From NCBI GenBank assembly GCA_963765295.1, contig CAVXVO010000005.1, forward strand, positions 558,001 to 622,000: DNA of 64,000 bases, read 5' to 3'. This DNA is from PALSA-612 sp963765295 (GTDB lineage: Bacteria; Actinomycetota; Thermoleophilia; Gaiellales; Gaiellaceae). A program made the translations under genes and the position numbers. Position 1 is the first letter of the stretch, and every line of letters begins with the position of its first letter. Shown one piece after another: positions 17,402 through 26,013 of the stretch. The notes beneath the pieces were generated by a model. That model was not told where the DNA came from. It made no database searches and worked only from the letters and a program-made list of their open reading frames with translations.

Positions 17402-18606
17402 CGCCGGAGTTCCTCCACCGTTGCGAGGTACCGATCCAGGTGGGGCTCCTCCGTCCACAGGCGCCGCCATGCGTCGTGACCGCTCCGCCCGAGCTCGTCG
17501 CGCCGAGGCGTGTCGGTCGCGAGCAGCTCCAGTGCGTCCAGAAGCTCCGCGCGCGTCCGGTAGACGAGCCCTCCCCCGGCCTCCTCGACGACCTCGGGCA
17601 GTGCGCCGAGGTCGTGGACGATCGCCGGCGTGCGCTGGGCGAACGACTCCAGCAGGACGATCCCGAACACCTCGTACCCGATCGACGGCACGAGCGTCGC
17701 GATCGCTCCCGCGTAGAGAGACGGGAGCTCGGAGGGGTGCGCGCGACCGAGGAAGCTCACGTGATCGAGCCCGGTCGCGAGACGCTCGAGCTCGGTGCGG
17801 TACTCGCCGTCCCCGACGACCAGCAGGTCCGCGCCGCGGTAGGAGCGGAACGCCTCGAGCAGCACCTGGACGCCCTTCAGGCGCTCGAGCCGACCGACGA
17901 AGAGGAAGTAGGGTCGCTCGCGCGATGCAGGCTCGGCGGCGGGTGCGTCGGCCTCGGGCAGGAAGTACGGCAGGTGCCGCATCGGCGCCGCGAACCCGCG
18001 CTCGCGGTGCGCCTGCAGCGTGAACCGGCTCGGTGAGAGGAACAGGTCGACGTTCGGAACCGCCTCGTCGAGCAGGCCCGTGTAGCGCCAGAGCTGGGGC
18101 GGCCGGTGGAACGCGAGCGTGCAGCGCAGGCAGTGGGGCTCGACGCACGGCTCGCGGTTGTCGCGGAAGAGCACGTGCATCGGGCAGACGAGCCAGTGCT
18201 CGCTCGTCGTGTACAGCTTCACTCCCTCGCCGTAGCGGAGCGCCCCCGGGCCGCCGGCGAGCGAGACGTTGTGGAAGTGGACGACGTCGAAGCGGCCGCC
18301 TCCGAACACCCGTCGAAGCTGCCCGGCGTAGAAGGCGGGCCGGCCCGTAAGGTAGGTCGCCGTGGCGGCGCCGAGCGGCCACACGGTGCGCAGCGGCCGG
18401 GCAGTCACGCCGGGTTCGTGCGGGAACGAGCCGCCCGGCTCCGCGCCGCCGAGAGCGCGATAGGCGTCCTCGCTGTGCACGACGGTGACCTCGTGGCCGC
18501 GGCGGGCGAGCGCGTTCGCGAGGCGATATGCGTACATGGCGTCCCCGCCGAAGTGGTAGGGCGGATAGAAGGTCGTGACCATGCAGAACGACAGCCGCTC
18601 AGCCAC
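17398..18606 (-). CDS. Family 4 glycosyltransferase
   Basis: A 402-residue GT-B enzyme. The N-terminus after the GTG start reads AERLSFCMVTTFYPPYHFGG, the typical opening of GT4 proteins, followed by HEVTVVHSEDAYRAL. A cysteine-rich loop (CPMHVLFRDNREPCVEPHC) near residues 140-160 marks a subgroup with a possible zinc site. The C-terminal donor domain begins at RPYFLFVGRLERLKGVQ near 215, with the EX7E region at YEVFGIVLLESFAQRTP. The GTG at 18606 overlaps the upstream gene by 8 bp; an internal ATG at 18582 is a less likely start. Confidence 0.9.
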   Translation of the reverse strand: MAERLSFCMVTTFYPPYHFGGDAMYAYRLANALARRGHEVTVVHSEDAYRALGGAEPGGSFPHEPGVTARPLRTVWPLGAATATYLTGRPAFYAGQLRRVFGGGRFDVVHFHNVSLAGGPGALRYGEGVKLYTTSEHWLVCPMHVLFRDNREPCVEPHCLRCTLAFHRPPQLWRYTGLLDEAVPNVDLFLSPSRFTLQAHRERGFAAPMRHLPYFLPEADAPAAEPASRERPYFLFVGRLERLKGVQVLLEAFRSYRGADLLVVGDGEYRTELERLATGLDHVSFLGRAHPSELPSLYAGAIATLVPSIGYEVFGIVLLESFAQRTPAIVHDLGALPEVVEEAGGGLVYRTRAELLDALELLATDTPRRDELGRSGHDAWRRLWTEEPHLDRYLATVEELRR

Positions 18607-19768
18607 GAGCAGCCTCGTGCAGGATCGTTCGCAACGCCGTCGCCGCCGCGTCCCAGGTGTAGCGGGCGACGCGGTGGTGGCCGCGCTCGGCGAGCGAGCG
18701 ACGGAGCATGTCCGAGCCGAGCAGATTCTGGATCCGCTCCGCGAGCAACGCGGCGTCGCGCGGCGGGAAGAACAGCGCGTCGTCGCCGAGCGTCTCGCGG
18801 TGGGCGGGGATGTCGCTGAGCACGACCGGCGCGCCGCAGGAAGCCGCCTCGACTGCGGGCAGGCCGAAGCCCTCCGCCAGCGACGGGAGCGCGACGGTGG
18901 CCGCGCCGCTGTACAGGCACGCGAGCACGTCGTCGGAGACGAAGCCGGGGAGCACGACGTCGTCGCCGAGGCCGAGACTCGCGACCTGCGCGCGGACGGC
19001 CGCGGCCGCCGACAGGTAGGAGTCGCCGTCCAGCGCGCCCGCGACGACCAGCTTCGGGGGCCCGGTGCTCGCGGCCCGGACGATCGAGTAGGCGTCGAGG
19101 AGCGTGCCGATGTCCTTGTGCGGGCTGATCCCGCCGGCGTAGAGGACGTAGCGCAGCCCCGCGGGGAGCCCAATCGCCGCGAGTGCCTGCTCGATCTCGG
19201 CCGCCGTCCGCGGCGTGAAGGCGGGGTCCGGCGCCTCGGGGACGACGGCGAGCTTCGCGACGGGGATCCGCAGCCTCGCCGAGATCTCCTTTCGGGCGGA
19301 CTCGGACACCGTGAACAGCCGCCGCGCGGTCCGGATCGCGAGCCGCTGCTTGGCCTGCCAGAAGGTCCGCGCCCGCCGGCTCGGCAGCGTCAACTCGGGG
19401 AAGTCGTCTGCGATCACGTCATGGAGGCCGACCACGGTCGCGGTCCCGAGCGACGGGAAATAGGTGTAGACGGACGGGAACAGGAAGGCGTCGAAGCGGG
19501 CACGCGACACGGCGGCACCGAGTCGCAAGAGATCGACGGGCGGACGGTAGGAGTCGGCCGACGCCGCTTCCGTTGGTCGCCGCGAGAGCGCGACTCGGAG
19601 CACGTCCGCCCCGGCCGGCGGCTCCAGCGACCCGGCGCTCTGCTCGTCGACGACGAGTACGTACGTCGCGTCCCGATCGAGGTCGACGAGGCGGCCGACG
19701 GCGTTGCGCGCGAACCGGCCGTAGCCCCGGCGGTTCAGCCAGCTCGTCGCGTCCACACCGATCCTCAT
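18599..19768 (-). CDS. Family 4 glycosyltransferase
   Basis: A 389-residue GT-B enzyme related to mannosyltransferases of the WbaZ/MtfB style. The N-terminal MRIGVDATSWLNRRGYGRFA is the acceptor-domain opening. VVGLHDVIADDFPELTLP is near residue 112, LRYVLYAGGISPHKDIGTLL near 205 opens the donor domain, and the EX7E motif is SLAEGFGLPAVEAASCGAPV near 300. It lies directly after a GT2 gene (next base) and overlaps the next GT4 gene by 8 bp within the operon. Confidence 0.92.
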   Translation of the reverse strand: MRIGVDATSWLNRRGYGRFARNAVGRLVDLDRDATYVLVVDEQSAGSLEPPAGADVLRVALSRRPTEAASADSYRPPVDLLRLGAAVSRARFDAFLFPSVYTYFPSLGTATVVGLHDVIADDFPELTLPSRRARTFWQAKQRLAIRTARRLFTVSESARKEISARLRIPVAKLAVVPEAPDPAFTPRTAAEIEQALAAIGLPAGLRYVLYAGGISPHKDIGTLLDAYSIVRAASTGPPKLVVAGALDGDSYLSAAAAVRAQVASLGLGDDVVLPGFVSDDVLACLYSGAATVALPSLAEGFGLPAVEAASCGAPVVLSDIPAHRETLGDDALFFPPRDAALLAERIQNLLGSDMLRRSLAERGHHRVARYTWDAAATALRTILHEAARG

Positions 19769-20659
19769 CTAGCGGACCTTGAGCAGGCTGCGGCCGCCGC
19801 CGAACAGATAGCCGACGGCCTCGCCGAACGCCCAGACCGTGATGTACGCGAGCACGAGCGGCGTCGCGAGCACGAATTCCTTCCGCGCACGCCGGCGGGA
19901 AAAGACGTTCCGCGCCGTCCGCCAGTAGACGAGCGGCAGGAGCAGCGGCGTGCCGAGCGCGTACAGCATGCGCTTGGCGCCGAGATCGGGGTTGCGCATG
20001 CCGGCGTAGGAGCGCGAGTAGTGGTAGCGCTGCGAGAAGAACTCGCCCAGCTCGAAGCCCTTGTCGTGCTCGACGACCGCATCCGGCTCGCACCAGAGCT
20101 CGAAGCCGCGCTGTTGCAGGCGCGGGTGGAGCCAGCTCTCCCACCGCCCCTCGCGGAGCAGGTCGTCGATCGCCTCGAGTGCGCGCGGGCCGTAGGAGAC
20201 GTTCATGCCCGGCAGGCCCCGGACCGGTCCGGCCGGGAGCGGCTCCATCACGGCGCTGTACTCGCAGAAGAACGCGGCCCAGTCGCGGATGCGCTCGGTG
20301 GCGGCATTTCGGATCGGCCCGCCGGCGACGTCGTGCCCGGCCGCGTGGGCCGCGGTGAGCCGGTCGCCCCAGCCGGGCGTAACCAGGCAGTGATCCTCGA
20401 TCAGCGCCACGACGGGCGCCGTCGCGGCGAAGACACCCGCGGCGCGCAACTCCGGGATCGTCATCGGCTCGTCGAATGACAGGAGCTTGACGGCCGGCCG
20501 GCGCGCCCTGACCGCCTCGCGGGTCGCCTCGTCCGTCCAGTCGGCGACGACGACCTCGGCGTCGGGGCACCGCTCGGCCAGTGCGTCCAGGCACCTGGCC
20601 AGATACGGCATGCCGTTCACGGACGCGATCACGACCGATAGTTGCGGAGGCGGCGTCAT
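19769..20659 (-). CDS. Family 2 glycosyltransferase
   Basis: A 296-residue GT-A enzyme. It opens QLSVVIASVNGMPYLARCLD and has VVALIEDHCLVTPGWGDRL near residue 90, where ED replaces the usual DXD as metal site, a variation common in this GT2 subgroup. A carboxy-terminal hydrophobic region near 235-285 may anchor it to the membrane. It overlaps the next GT2 gene by 4 bp (20656-20659); the two are clearly paralogous in layout and length. Confidence 0.85.
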   Translation of the reverse strand: MTPPPQLSVVIASVNGMPYLARCLDALAERCPDAEVVVADWTDEATREAVRARRPAVKLLSFDEPMTIPELRAAGVFAATAPVVALIEDHCLVTPGWGDRLTAAHAAGHDVAGGPIRNAATERIRDWAAFFCEYSAVMEPLPAGPVRGLPGMNVSYGPRALEAIDDLLREGRWESWLHPRLQQRGFELWCEPDAVVEHDKGFELGEFFSQRYHYSRSYAGMRNPDLGAKRMLYALGTPLLLPLVYWRTARNVFSRRRARKEFVLATPLVLAYITVWAFGEAVGYLFGGGRSLLKVR

Positions 20660-21528
20660 CGCCCCCGCAGCATGTCCAGATGACCCATGCCCTCACCGGC
20701 CGCCCAGGCGACGTCGTAGGCGAGCAGCGTCGGCAGCGCCGCCAGGAAGCGCCCGCGGAAGCGCCTGCGTGAGAAGACCTGACCCCCGGTCCGGGCGACG
20801 AGCACGAACGGCACGACGATGGCGAGTGCCACGCCCGCTGCGTTGCGCCCGGTCCCGAAGCGCTTCCCGCGCAGACGGCCGTAGGCCCGGCCGTGGTGGA
20901 CACGCTGCCGGAAGAACGCGCCGAAGCCCGCCGAGCGCGCCTGGTACACGACCACATCCGGGTCGTGCCAGAGCTTGACGCCGTCGGCGCGGAGCGCCCG
21001 GTTCACCTCCGGCTCCCAGAACCCCCCGCGGTAGAGCTCGCGCGTCCGTTCGAGCAGCGCGCGCCGGTAGGCGCAGTTGTCGCCGGGGATCTCCGCGTTC
21101 TCGCGGCGCGCGAACGGGCGCATGTCCCGTGCGTAGCGGCAGAAGTACTCGGCCCAGTCGACGAGGCGCAGGTCGTCGCCCGGGTCGATGGCGCCCGCGA
21201 CCACCTCGTCGTCCGCGAGTCGCGCCCGCAGCCGGGACACCCAGTCCGGCGCCGGGCGCATCGGCGAGATCGTCAGTGCGACGTCGTCGCCTTCGGCGAC
21301 GTCGATGCCGTCGCGCCAGAGCTCGGGCACGAGCGCGCCGGCCCGCACGAGGAACTGCACCGACGGGAACGCAGCCTGCACGTCCGCCCCGCTCGCAACC
21401 GGCTCGCAGACGATCACCTCGACGCCGTCCGCCTGGCCGGCGAGCGCCGCGAGGCAGCCCTCGACCGATCTCGGCGCCCCGTTCGAGCCCACCACGATCG
21501 ACAGGGAGCGGGCGGCGCGCTCAGCCAA
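20656..21528 (-). CDS. Family 2 glycosyltransferase
   Basis: A 290-residue GT-A protein, paralogue of the adjacent gene at 19769. It opens ARSLSIVVGSNGAPRSVEGC. The region near residues 85-105 (GDDVALTISPMRPAPDWVS) replaces the expected acidic DXD site with a non-acidic sequence, so metal binding and activity are uncertain. The C-terminal part has the same RRFRGRFLAALPTLLAYDVAWA hydrophobic end as its neighbour. It overlaps the end of the oxidoreductase gene by 8 bp. It may be a degenerate or non-classical partner of the neighbouring GT2. Confidence 0.8.
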   Translation of the reverse strand: MAERAARSLSIVVGSNGAPRSVEGCLAALAGQADGVEVIVCEPVASGADVQAAFPSVQFLVRAGALVPELWRDGIDVAEGDDVALTISPMRPAPDWVSRLRARLADDEVVAGAIDPGDDLRLVDWAEYFCRYARDMRPFARRENAEIPGDNCAYRRALLERTRELYRGGFWEPEVNRALRADGVKLWHDPDVVVYQARSAGFGAFFRQRVHHGRAYGRLRGKRFGTGRNAAGVALAIVVPFVLVARTGGQVFSRRRFRGRFLAALPTLLAYDVAWAAGEGMGHLDMLRGR

Positions 21529-22982
21529 CGAGCTCGATGTCGAGCAGCTCGTCCACGATCCTGCCCTCTTCGTGGTACTCGGCCTCGGTGTTCACGGCCC
21601 AGACGTCGTGGTTCGTCCCGTCGAGGAGGTTGAGCGTGGCGAGGATCGCCGTCCACATCGAGTGGTCCTGGTTGTTGTAGCGGTGCAGCCCGTTGCGTCC
21701 GAACGTCTTCAGGTTGTCGAAAGCGGCCAGGTAGCCGTGGATGACGGCGACCGCCTCGCGGTAGTGGGGGTCGTACATCGGATACGCCTTGGGGACGCAG
21801 CACCTTGACGCCGTCGACGACGTCGGCGGGGTCGATCAACCCGATCCTCCCGAGCTCGTCCCGCGTCAGCGCGACGGCCTCCTCGTCCGACATCTGCCAG
21901 ATCTCGTCGCCCTCGAAGCAGAAGTACTCGGCGCCGAGACAGGTCGTGCCGGGCTTGACGAGGTCGGGGCTCCAGGCGCCGAAGTTCTGCACGCGCCCCG
22001 CGCGTGTGCCCGGGTCGTGGAGGTAGATCCAGTTGTCCGGGAACGGCTGCTCGTGGTCGATCACGAGCGCGACGAGGCAGAGCGAGCGGTAGCGCAGGCG
22101 CCGCGCGGCGTCGACGATCTCCACGGGAGGAGGCGGGATCGAGGCTGAGGATCAGCTCGCTGAGCGGGATCGAGGAGAGCACGGCGTCGACGGGCACATC
22201 CGTGACCCGGCCGTCCGACTCCACCGTGATGCCCGTCACCAGGTCGTGCTCGTGACGGATCGACGTCACCCGGTGGTTGAGGTGCACCGGCAGGCCGTGC
22301 TCCTCGACGCGCTCCTGCATCCGCTCCCACATCTGGCCGGGGCCGAGCCGTGGGTAGTGGAACTCCTCGATCAGCGTCGTCACGCTGCCCCCGTTGCAGG
22401 TGCAGCACACCGAGCAGCGCGCGCCAGAAGGAGAAGTCCTTGATCCGCTGCACCGCCCACTCCGACTGGATCTCCGAGCCCGGGGATCCCCCAGACCTTC
22501 TCGGTGTACGAGCGGAAGAACGTGTCGTAGAGCCGCCTGCCGAAGTGCGCCGTCACCCAGTCCTCGAACGTCTCCAGGTGCTCACGGTCGTGGCTGAGCC
22601 GGCTCCAGAAGTAGGACAGCGAGCACATCGCCGACTCGTAGAGACCGAGCCGGCTGACGACGTCGCGTGCCTGCAGCGGGTAGGCGAGGAACTTACCGTC
22701 GTAGTAGATGCGCGAGAGCCGGGGCCGGACGAGGAAGTCGTCGCCCATCAGCTCCTCCCACAGCCGCTGCACCGGGGCGAGCTTCGTGAAGAAGCGATGG
22801 CCGCCGAGATCGAAGCGGTAGCCGTCGTAGAGGACGGTCTTGGCGATGCCTCCGACCGTGCCGTCCGCCTCGTAGACGACGCCTGGAGCCCCGCGGAGCC
22901 CGAGGACGTACGCGGCCGTCAGACCCGCCGGCCCGGCACCGAGCACCGCCGTGCCCACCGACTGCTCATTCCCCGCCCTCAC
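21521..22982 (-). pseudogene. FAD-dependent oxidoreductase, UDP-galactopyranose-mutase/amine-oxidase-like, frame-broken
   Basis: Joined across frames, this is a protein of about 485 residues. The N-terminal part has the FAD-binding motif VLGAGPAGLTAAYVLG, then DGYRFDLGGHRFFTK and KVWGIPG. Other frames continue with RIKDFSFWRALLGVL, TLIEEFHYPRLGPGQMWERM, EPFPDNWIYLHDP-like sequence (21.9-22.1 kb) and a C-terminus with FGRNGLHRYNNQDHSM. Frame changes fall near 22485, 22400, 22135 and 21785, each next to G/C runs. All parts are collinear and conserved-looking, so a correct sequence would probably encode an intact enzyme acting on a nucleotide sugar or lipid-linked sugar. It starts at GTG 22982 as first gene of the glycan operon. 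Confidence 0.75.
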
Positions 22983-23113
22983 GACCGGAAAGCGAGTCTA
23001 CCCGAGCGTTGTGAGCGCTCTGTGAGGTCGTTTCACCCCTGCGGGGGATGGATCCCGGACGCCGACGGGACGATTCTCTCGATGTGAAGCGATCCTCGAC
23101 AAGGAGCGGAGCC

Positions 23114-23281
23114 GTGCTTGCAAAGCCGTACTTCTGGCTCATCGGTCGTCGCGAAGACGGGCAGACAATGGCGGAATACGCCGTGGTGCTCGGTGTGATC
23201 ACGCTGGCGGTCGTCGGCGTCTTCACCGCGCTCAGCGGTGGCATCTCGGGTGCGATCAGCAACGTCACCACGATGATCTGA
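23114..23281 (+). CDS. Flp/Fap-type pilin (class III prepilin)
   Basis: A 55-residue precursor. The prepilin site is EDG^QTMAEYAVVLGV, with cleavage after Gly and Glu5/Tyr6 in the mature part, followed by a single hydrophobic helix (VVLGVITLAVVGVFTAL) and a short tail. The start is the GTG at 23114, with AAGGAG at 23101-23106 as ribosome-binding site; an earlier in-frame start at 23048 would give an unlikely 22-residue leader. The product is expected to be processed by a TadV/CpaA peptidase and assembled into Flp pili or a competence-like fibre, but no tad genes lie nearby. Confidence 0.85.
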   Translation: MLAKPYFWLIGRREDGQTMAEYAVVLGVITLAVVGVFTALSGGISGAISNVTTMI

Positions 23282-23333
23282 GCCGATCAGTTCGATATCG
23301 GCGGTCACTGCGACCGCTGCACGCAAAGGTCAT

Positions 23334-23374
23334 GGCGCGGGGCGCGCGAAAGCCGCCTCGCGCCTTTCCTTTTT
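23334..23374 (+). terminator. Rho-independent terminator after the pilin gene
   Basis: An 11-bp GC-rich stem (GGCGCGGGGCG pairing with CGCCTCGCGCC, one G-U pair) is followed by TTTCCTTTTT. This is the best intrinsic terminator in the window and indicates that the pilin is transcribed as a single, probably abundant, mRNA. Confidence 0.85.
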
Positions 23375-23397
23375 GCGCTTCCTCTTGCGCTCCCGAG

Positions 23398-23808
23398 CTA
23401 GGCCGTCGGCCGCAGGGCGCCGATCGCCTCGGTGAGCGCGCTGCGCTCGGCGTTGAGGCCCGTGAACGAGCAGGCGAGCCGGCGCTCCCCCTCGGCCGTC
23501 AGCCGCAGGTATGTGACGCGCCCGTCCGACTCCGAGCCCTCACGCTGGATCAGACCCGCGTCGACGCTCCGGGCCACGAGCTCCGTCACGGTGCTCTGGG
23601 CGAGCTGAAGCTGCTCGGCGAGATCGGTCACCGTCGATCGACTGCTGCCGTCGGGTGCGCCCTTGATCATCAGCAGGAGCAGATAGCGCTGGGGCGTCAG
23701 CCCGCAGGCGTCCGCGACGAGCTCCGACCGGCGCAGAAACTTTCGCAGCGCCGCGCGGAACTCGGCGACGGTGATCACGTCCTGGACGTCGAGGTCGCCT
23801 GAGCCCAC
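23398..23808 (-). CDS. MarR-family transcriptional regulator
   Basis: A 136-residue winged-helix protein. The N-terminal dimerisation helix covers about 10-35, the DNA-recognition part is DLAEQLQLAQSTVTELVARS near 65-85, and the beta-wing is EGSESDGRVTYLRLTAEG with the conserved DxRxxxxxLT signature. It starts at a GTG at 23808. No divergent target gene is adjacent: upstream lies tRNA-Cys, downstream the pilin terminator. It may act elsewhere or on itself; ligand unknown. Confidence 0.9.
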   Translation of the reverse strand: MGSGDLDVQDVITVAEFRAALRKFLRRSELVADACGLTPQRYLLLLMIKGAPDGSSRSTVTDLAEQLQLAQSTVTELVARSVDAGLIQREGSESDGRVTYLRLTAEGERRLACSFTGLNAERSALTEAIGALRPTA

Positions 23809-23856
23809 AGTGCGACCTTACCGGCATTCGAGCCGGTTCTCCGAGATCGTCGAGCA

Positions 23857-23927
23857 AGGCGACGAGCGGACTCGAACCGCTGTACGAGGCTTTGCAGGCC
23901 TCTGCCTAACCACTCGGCCACGTCGCC
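23857..23927 (-). tRNA. tRNA-Cys (GCA)
   Basis: A 71-nt cloverleaf on the minus strand. Acceptor GGCGACG pairs with CGTCGCC, the discriminator is U73 as expected for tRNA-Cys, the anticodon loop reads CTGCAAA with anticodon GCA, and the T-arm contains GGTTCGAGTCC. CCA is not encoded. Confidence 0.96.
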
Positions 23928-23960
23928 GCTGCGGCAATCCTAGCCGCGCGCCGGAACGGC

Positions 23961-24521
23961 TCAGCGTGTGTTCGCAGCCTCGTAGGCTGCGATGTCGGCC
24001 TCGTGCTCGAGGGTCAGGCCGATGTCGTCGAGGCCGTTCACGAGGCGGTGGCGCTCGAAGGCGTCGAACGGGAAGGGGGTCAGCTCGCCGCTCGGGTCTT
24101 CGATCGTCTGCGTCTCCAGGTCGACCGTGAGCTCCTGCCCGCCGAACTGCTGCAGCCGCCGGACCTGCGCCGCCGGCAGCACGATCGGGACGAGTCCGAT
24201 CTTGACGCAGTTCTGGCGGAAGATGTCCCCGAACGACGGGGCGATGACCACGTCGTAGCCCGCGTCCTGCAGCCCCCAGGGCGCGTGTTCGCGTGACGAG
24301 CCGCAACCGAAGTTCCGGCCGACGATCAGGATCTTCGCTCCTCGGAACTCGGGCCGGTTGAGCTCGAATTGGGGATCCTTCGCCCAGTCGAAGAAGAGGA
24401 ACTCGCCGAAGCCGGTGCGCTCGATGCGTTTCAGGAACTGCTTCGGCATGATCTGGTCCGTGTCGACATCGGGGCGGTCGAGCACCGCCGCGGTCGCGCT
24501 CACCCGCTGGAACGGCCTCAC
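23961..24521 (-). CDS. leuD: 3-isopropylmalate dehydratase small subunit
   Basis: A 186-residue swivel-domain subunit. DTDQIMPKQFLKRIERTGFG near residue 20 and the signature GRNFGCGSSREHAPWGLQDA near 70 are intact, and the length is typical for bacterial LeuD. The start is the GTG at 24521, overlapping the leuC stop (GTGA, 24518-24521). With LeuC it isomerises 2-isopropylmalate to 3-isopropylmalate in leucine synthesis. leuA and leuB are not in the window. Confidence 0.96.
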   Translation of the reverse strand: MRPFQRVSATAAVLDRPDVDTDQIMPKQFLKRIERTGFGEFLFFDWAKDPQFELNRPEFRGAKILIVGRNFGCGSSREHAPWGLQDAGYDVVIAPSFGDIFRQNCVKIGLVPIVLPAAQVRRLQQFGGQELTVDLETQTIEDPSGELTPFPFDAFERHRLVNGLDDIGLTLEHEADIAAYEAANTR

Positions 24522-25924
24522 GCAGGCACCGACTCGAACTCGCGGACGTCCACGAAGTGGCCGGCCACCGCAGCGGCGGCCGCCATCGCCGGGCTGACGA
24601 GATGCGTCCGCCCGCGTGGCCCTTGACGGCCCTCGAAGTTCCGGTTCGAGGTCGACGCGCAGCGCTCGCCCGGCCCGAGCACGTCCGGGTTCATGCCCAG
24701 GCACATCGAGCAGCCTGCGTTCCGCCACTCGAACCCCGCCGCGACGAAGATCCGGTCGAGCCCCTCCTCCTCGGCCTGGCGCTTGACCGCCGCCGACCCC
24801 GGGACGACGAGCGCCGTCACGCCGGCGGCGACCTGCTTTCCGGCTGCGACAGCCGCGGCGGCGCGCAGATCCTCGATGCGCGCGTTCGTGCACGAGCCGA
24901 TGAAGACGCGGTCGACCGGGATCTCCTCGATCGGCGTCCCCGGCTCGAGCGCCATATAGGTGAGCGCCCGCTCGACGGCAGCGCGCTCGTCGGGGTCGGC
25001 GTAGTCGGCGGGATCGGGCACGCGACCGCCGACGGGCACCACCATCCCCGGGTTCGTCCCCCAGGTCACCTGCGGCTCGAGCGCCGCGACGTCGACCGTG
25101 ACCGTGCGGTCGTAGCGCGCGTCGGGATCGGACGCGAGCGCGCGCCAGCGATCGAGCGCCGCCTCCCACGCCGCGCCGGTAGGCGCGGACTCGCGGCCCT
25201 CGAGATAGGCAAAGGTCGTGTCGTCCGGCGCCACCATGCCCGCGCGGGCGCCGGCCTCGATCGACATGTTGCAGAGCGTCATGCGCCCTTCCATGGAGAA
25301 GGCCTCGATCGCGTCGCCCGCGTACTCGAGCACGTGCCCGACCCCGCCTGCGACGCCCAGCCGGCCGATCATCCCCAGCACGACGTCCTTCGGCGTCAGG
25401 CCTGCCGGCAGCGAGCCTTCGAAACGGACGAGCGCCGTCTTCGGCTTCCGGAGAGGCAGCGTCTGCGTCGCGAGCACGTGCTCGACCTCCGACGTGCCGA
25501 CTCCGAAGGCGAGCGCGCCGAAGGCGCCGTGCGTCGACGTGTGGCTGTCGCCGCAAACGATCGTCAGCCCGGGTTGGGTCAGGCCGAGCTCGGGGCCGAT
25601 GACGTGCACGATCCCCTCCCGGCCGCTGCCCGTGGCGTGCAGTGGAACGCCGAACTCCTCGCAGTTGCGCCGAAGCGCGTCGAGCTGGGCGCGCGCGAGC
25701 GGATCCTCGATCGGGCCCGGCAGCGTCGGCACGTTGTGATCCATCGTCGCGACGGTCAGGTCGGGGCGTCGCACGGCCCGGCCCGCCTGGCGCAGGCCGT
25801 CGAACGCCTGGGCCGAGGTGACCTCGTGGACGAGGTGCAGGTCGACGTACAGGAGCGTCGGCTCGCCTTCCACGTCCCGCACGACGTGGGCGTCCCAGAT
25901 CTTCTCGAAGAGGCTCCTCGCCAC
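24518..25924 (-). CDS. leuC: 3-isopropylmalate dehydratase large subunit
   Basis: A 468-residue aconitase-family protein carrying a [4Fe-4S] cluster. The cluster ligands are visible as IGSCTNARIEDLRAA near residue 340 and AGCSMCLGMNPD near 400-410. VCGDSHTSTHGAFGALAFG near 130 and the N-terminal LFEKIWDAHVV are also typical. The gene is the upstream member of the leuCD pair. The approximately 90-bp region towards the divergent HTH gene at 26014 should hold its promoter; no attenuator was recognised. Confidence 0.97.
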   Translation of the reverse strand: MARSLFEKIWDAHVVRDVEGEPTLLYVDLHLVHEVTSAQAFDGLRQAGRAVRRPDLTVATMDHNVPTLPGPIEDPLARAQLDALRRNCEEFGVPLHATGSGREGIVHVIGPELGLTQPGLTIVCGDSHTSTHGAFGALAFGVGTSEVEHVLATQTLPLRKPKTALVRFEGSLPAGLTPKDVVLGMIGRLGVAGGVGHVLEYAGDAIEAFSMEGRMTLCNMSIEAGARAGMVAPDDTTFAYLEGRESAPTGAAWEAALDRWRALASDPDARYDRTVTVDVAALEPQVTWGTNPGMVVPVGGRVPDPADYADPDERAAVERALTYMALEPGTPIEEIPVDRVFIGSCTNARIEDLRAAAAVAAGKQVAAGVTALVVPGSAAVKRQAEEEGLDRIFVAAGFEWRNAGCSMCLGMNPDVLGPGERCASTSNRNFEGRQGPRGRTHLVSPAMAAAAAVAGHFVDVREFESVPA

Positions 25925-26013
25925 CGTGTCGAAGGCTAGCGGGCGGCGTCACTCCTGACACGACCTTCGCGTGATAGAACGCAGGTGCCGTAAGTCAAAA
26001 TCGAAGGAGTGCC

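Noticed and set aside
15287..17479. A 730-aa open frame on the plus strand across the flippase and methyltransferase genes
   Set aside because: The translation is dominated by Arg, Asp, Glu and His, with no hydrophobic or folded pattern. The minus-strand genes in the same place have clear families and tight overlaps.
23048..23113. Upstream start for the pilin
   Set aside because: The extra leader would not be a normal prepilin leader. The GTG at 23114 has an AAGGAG at correct spacing.
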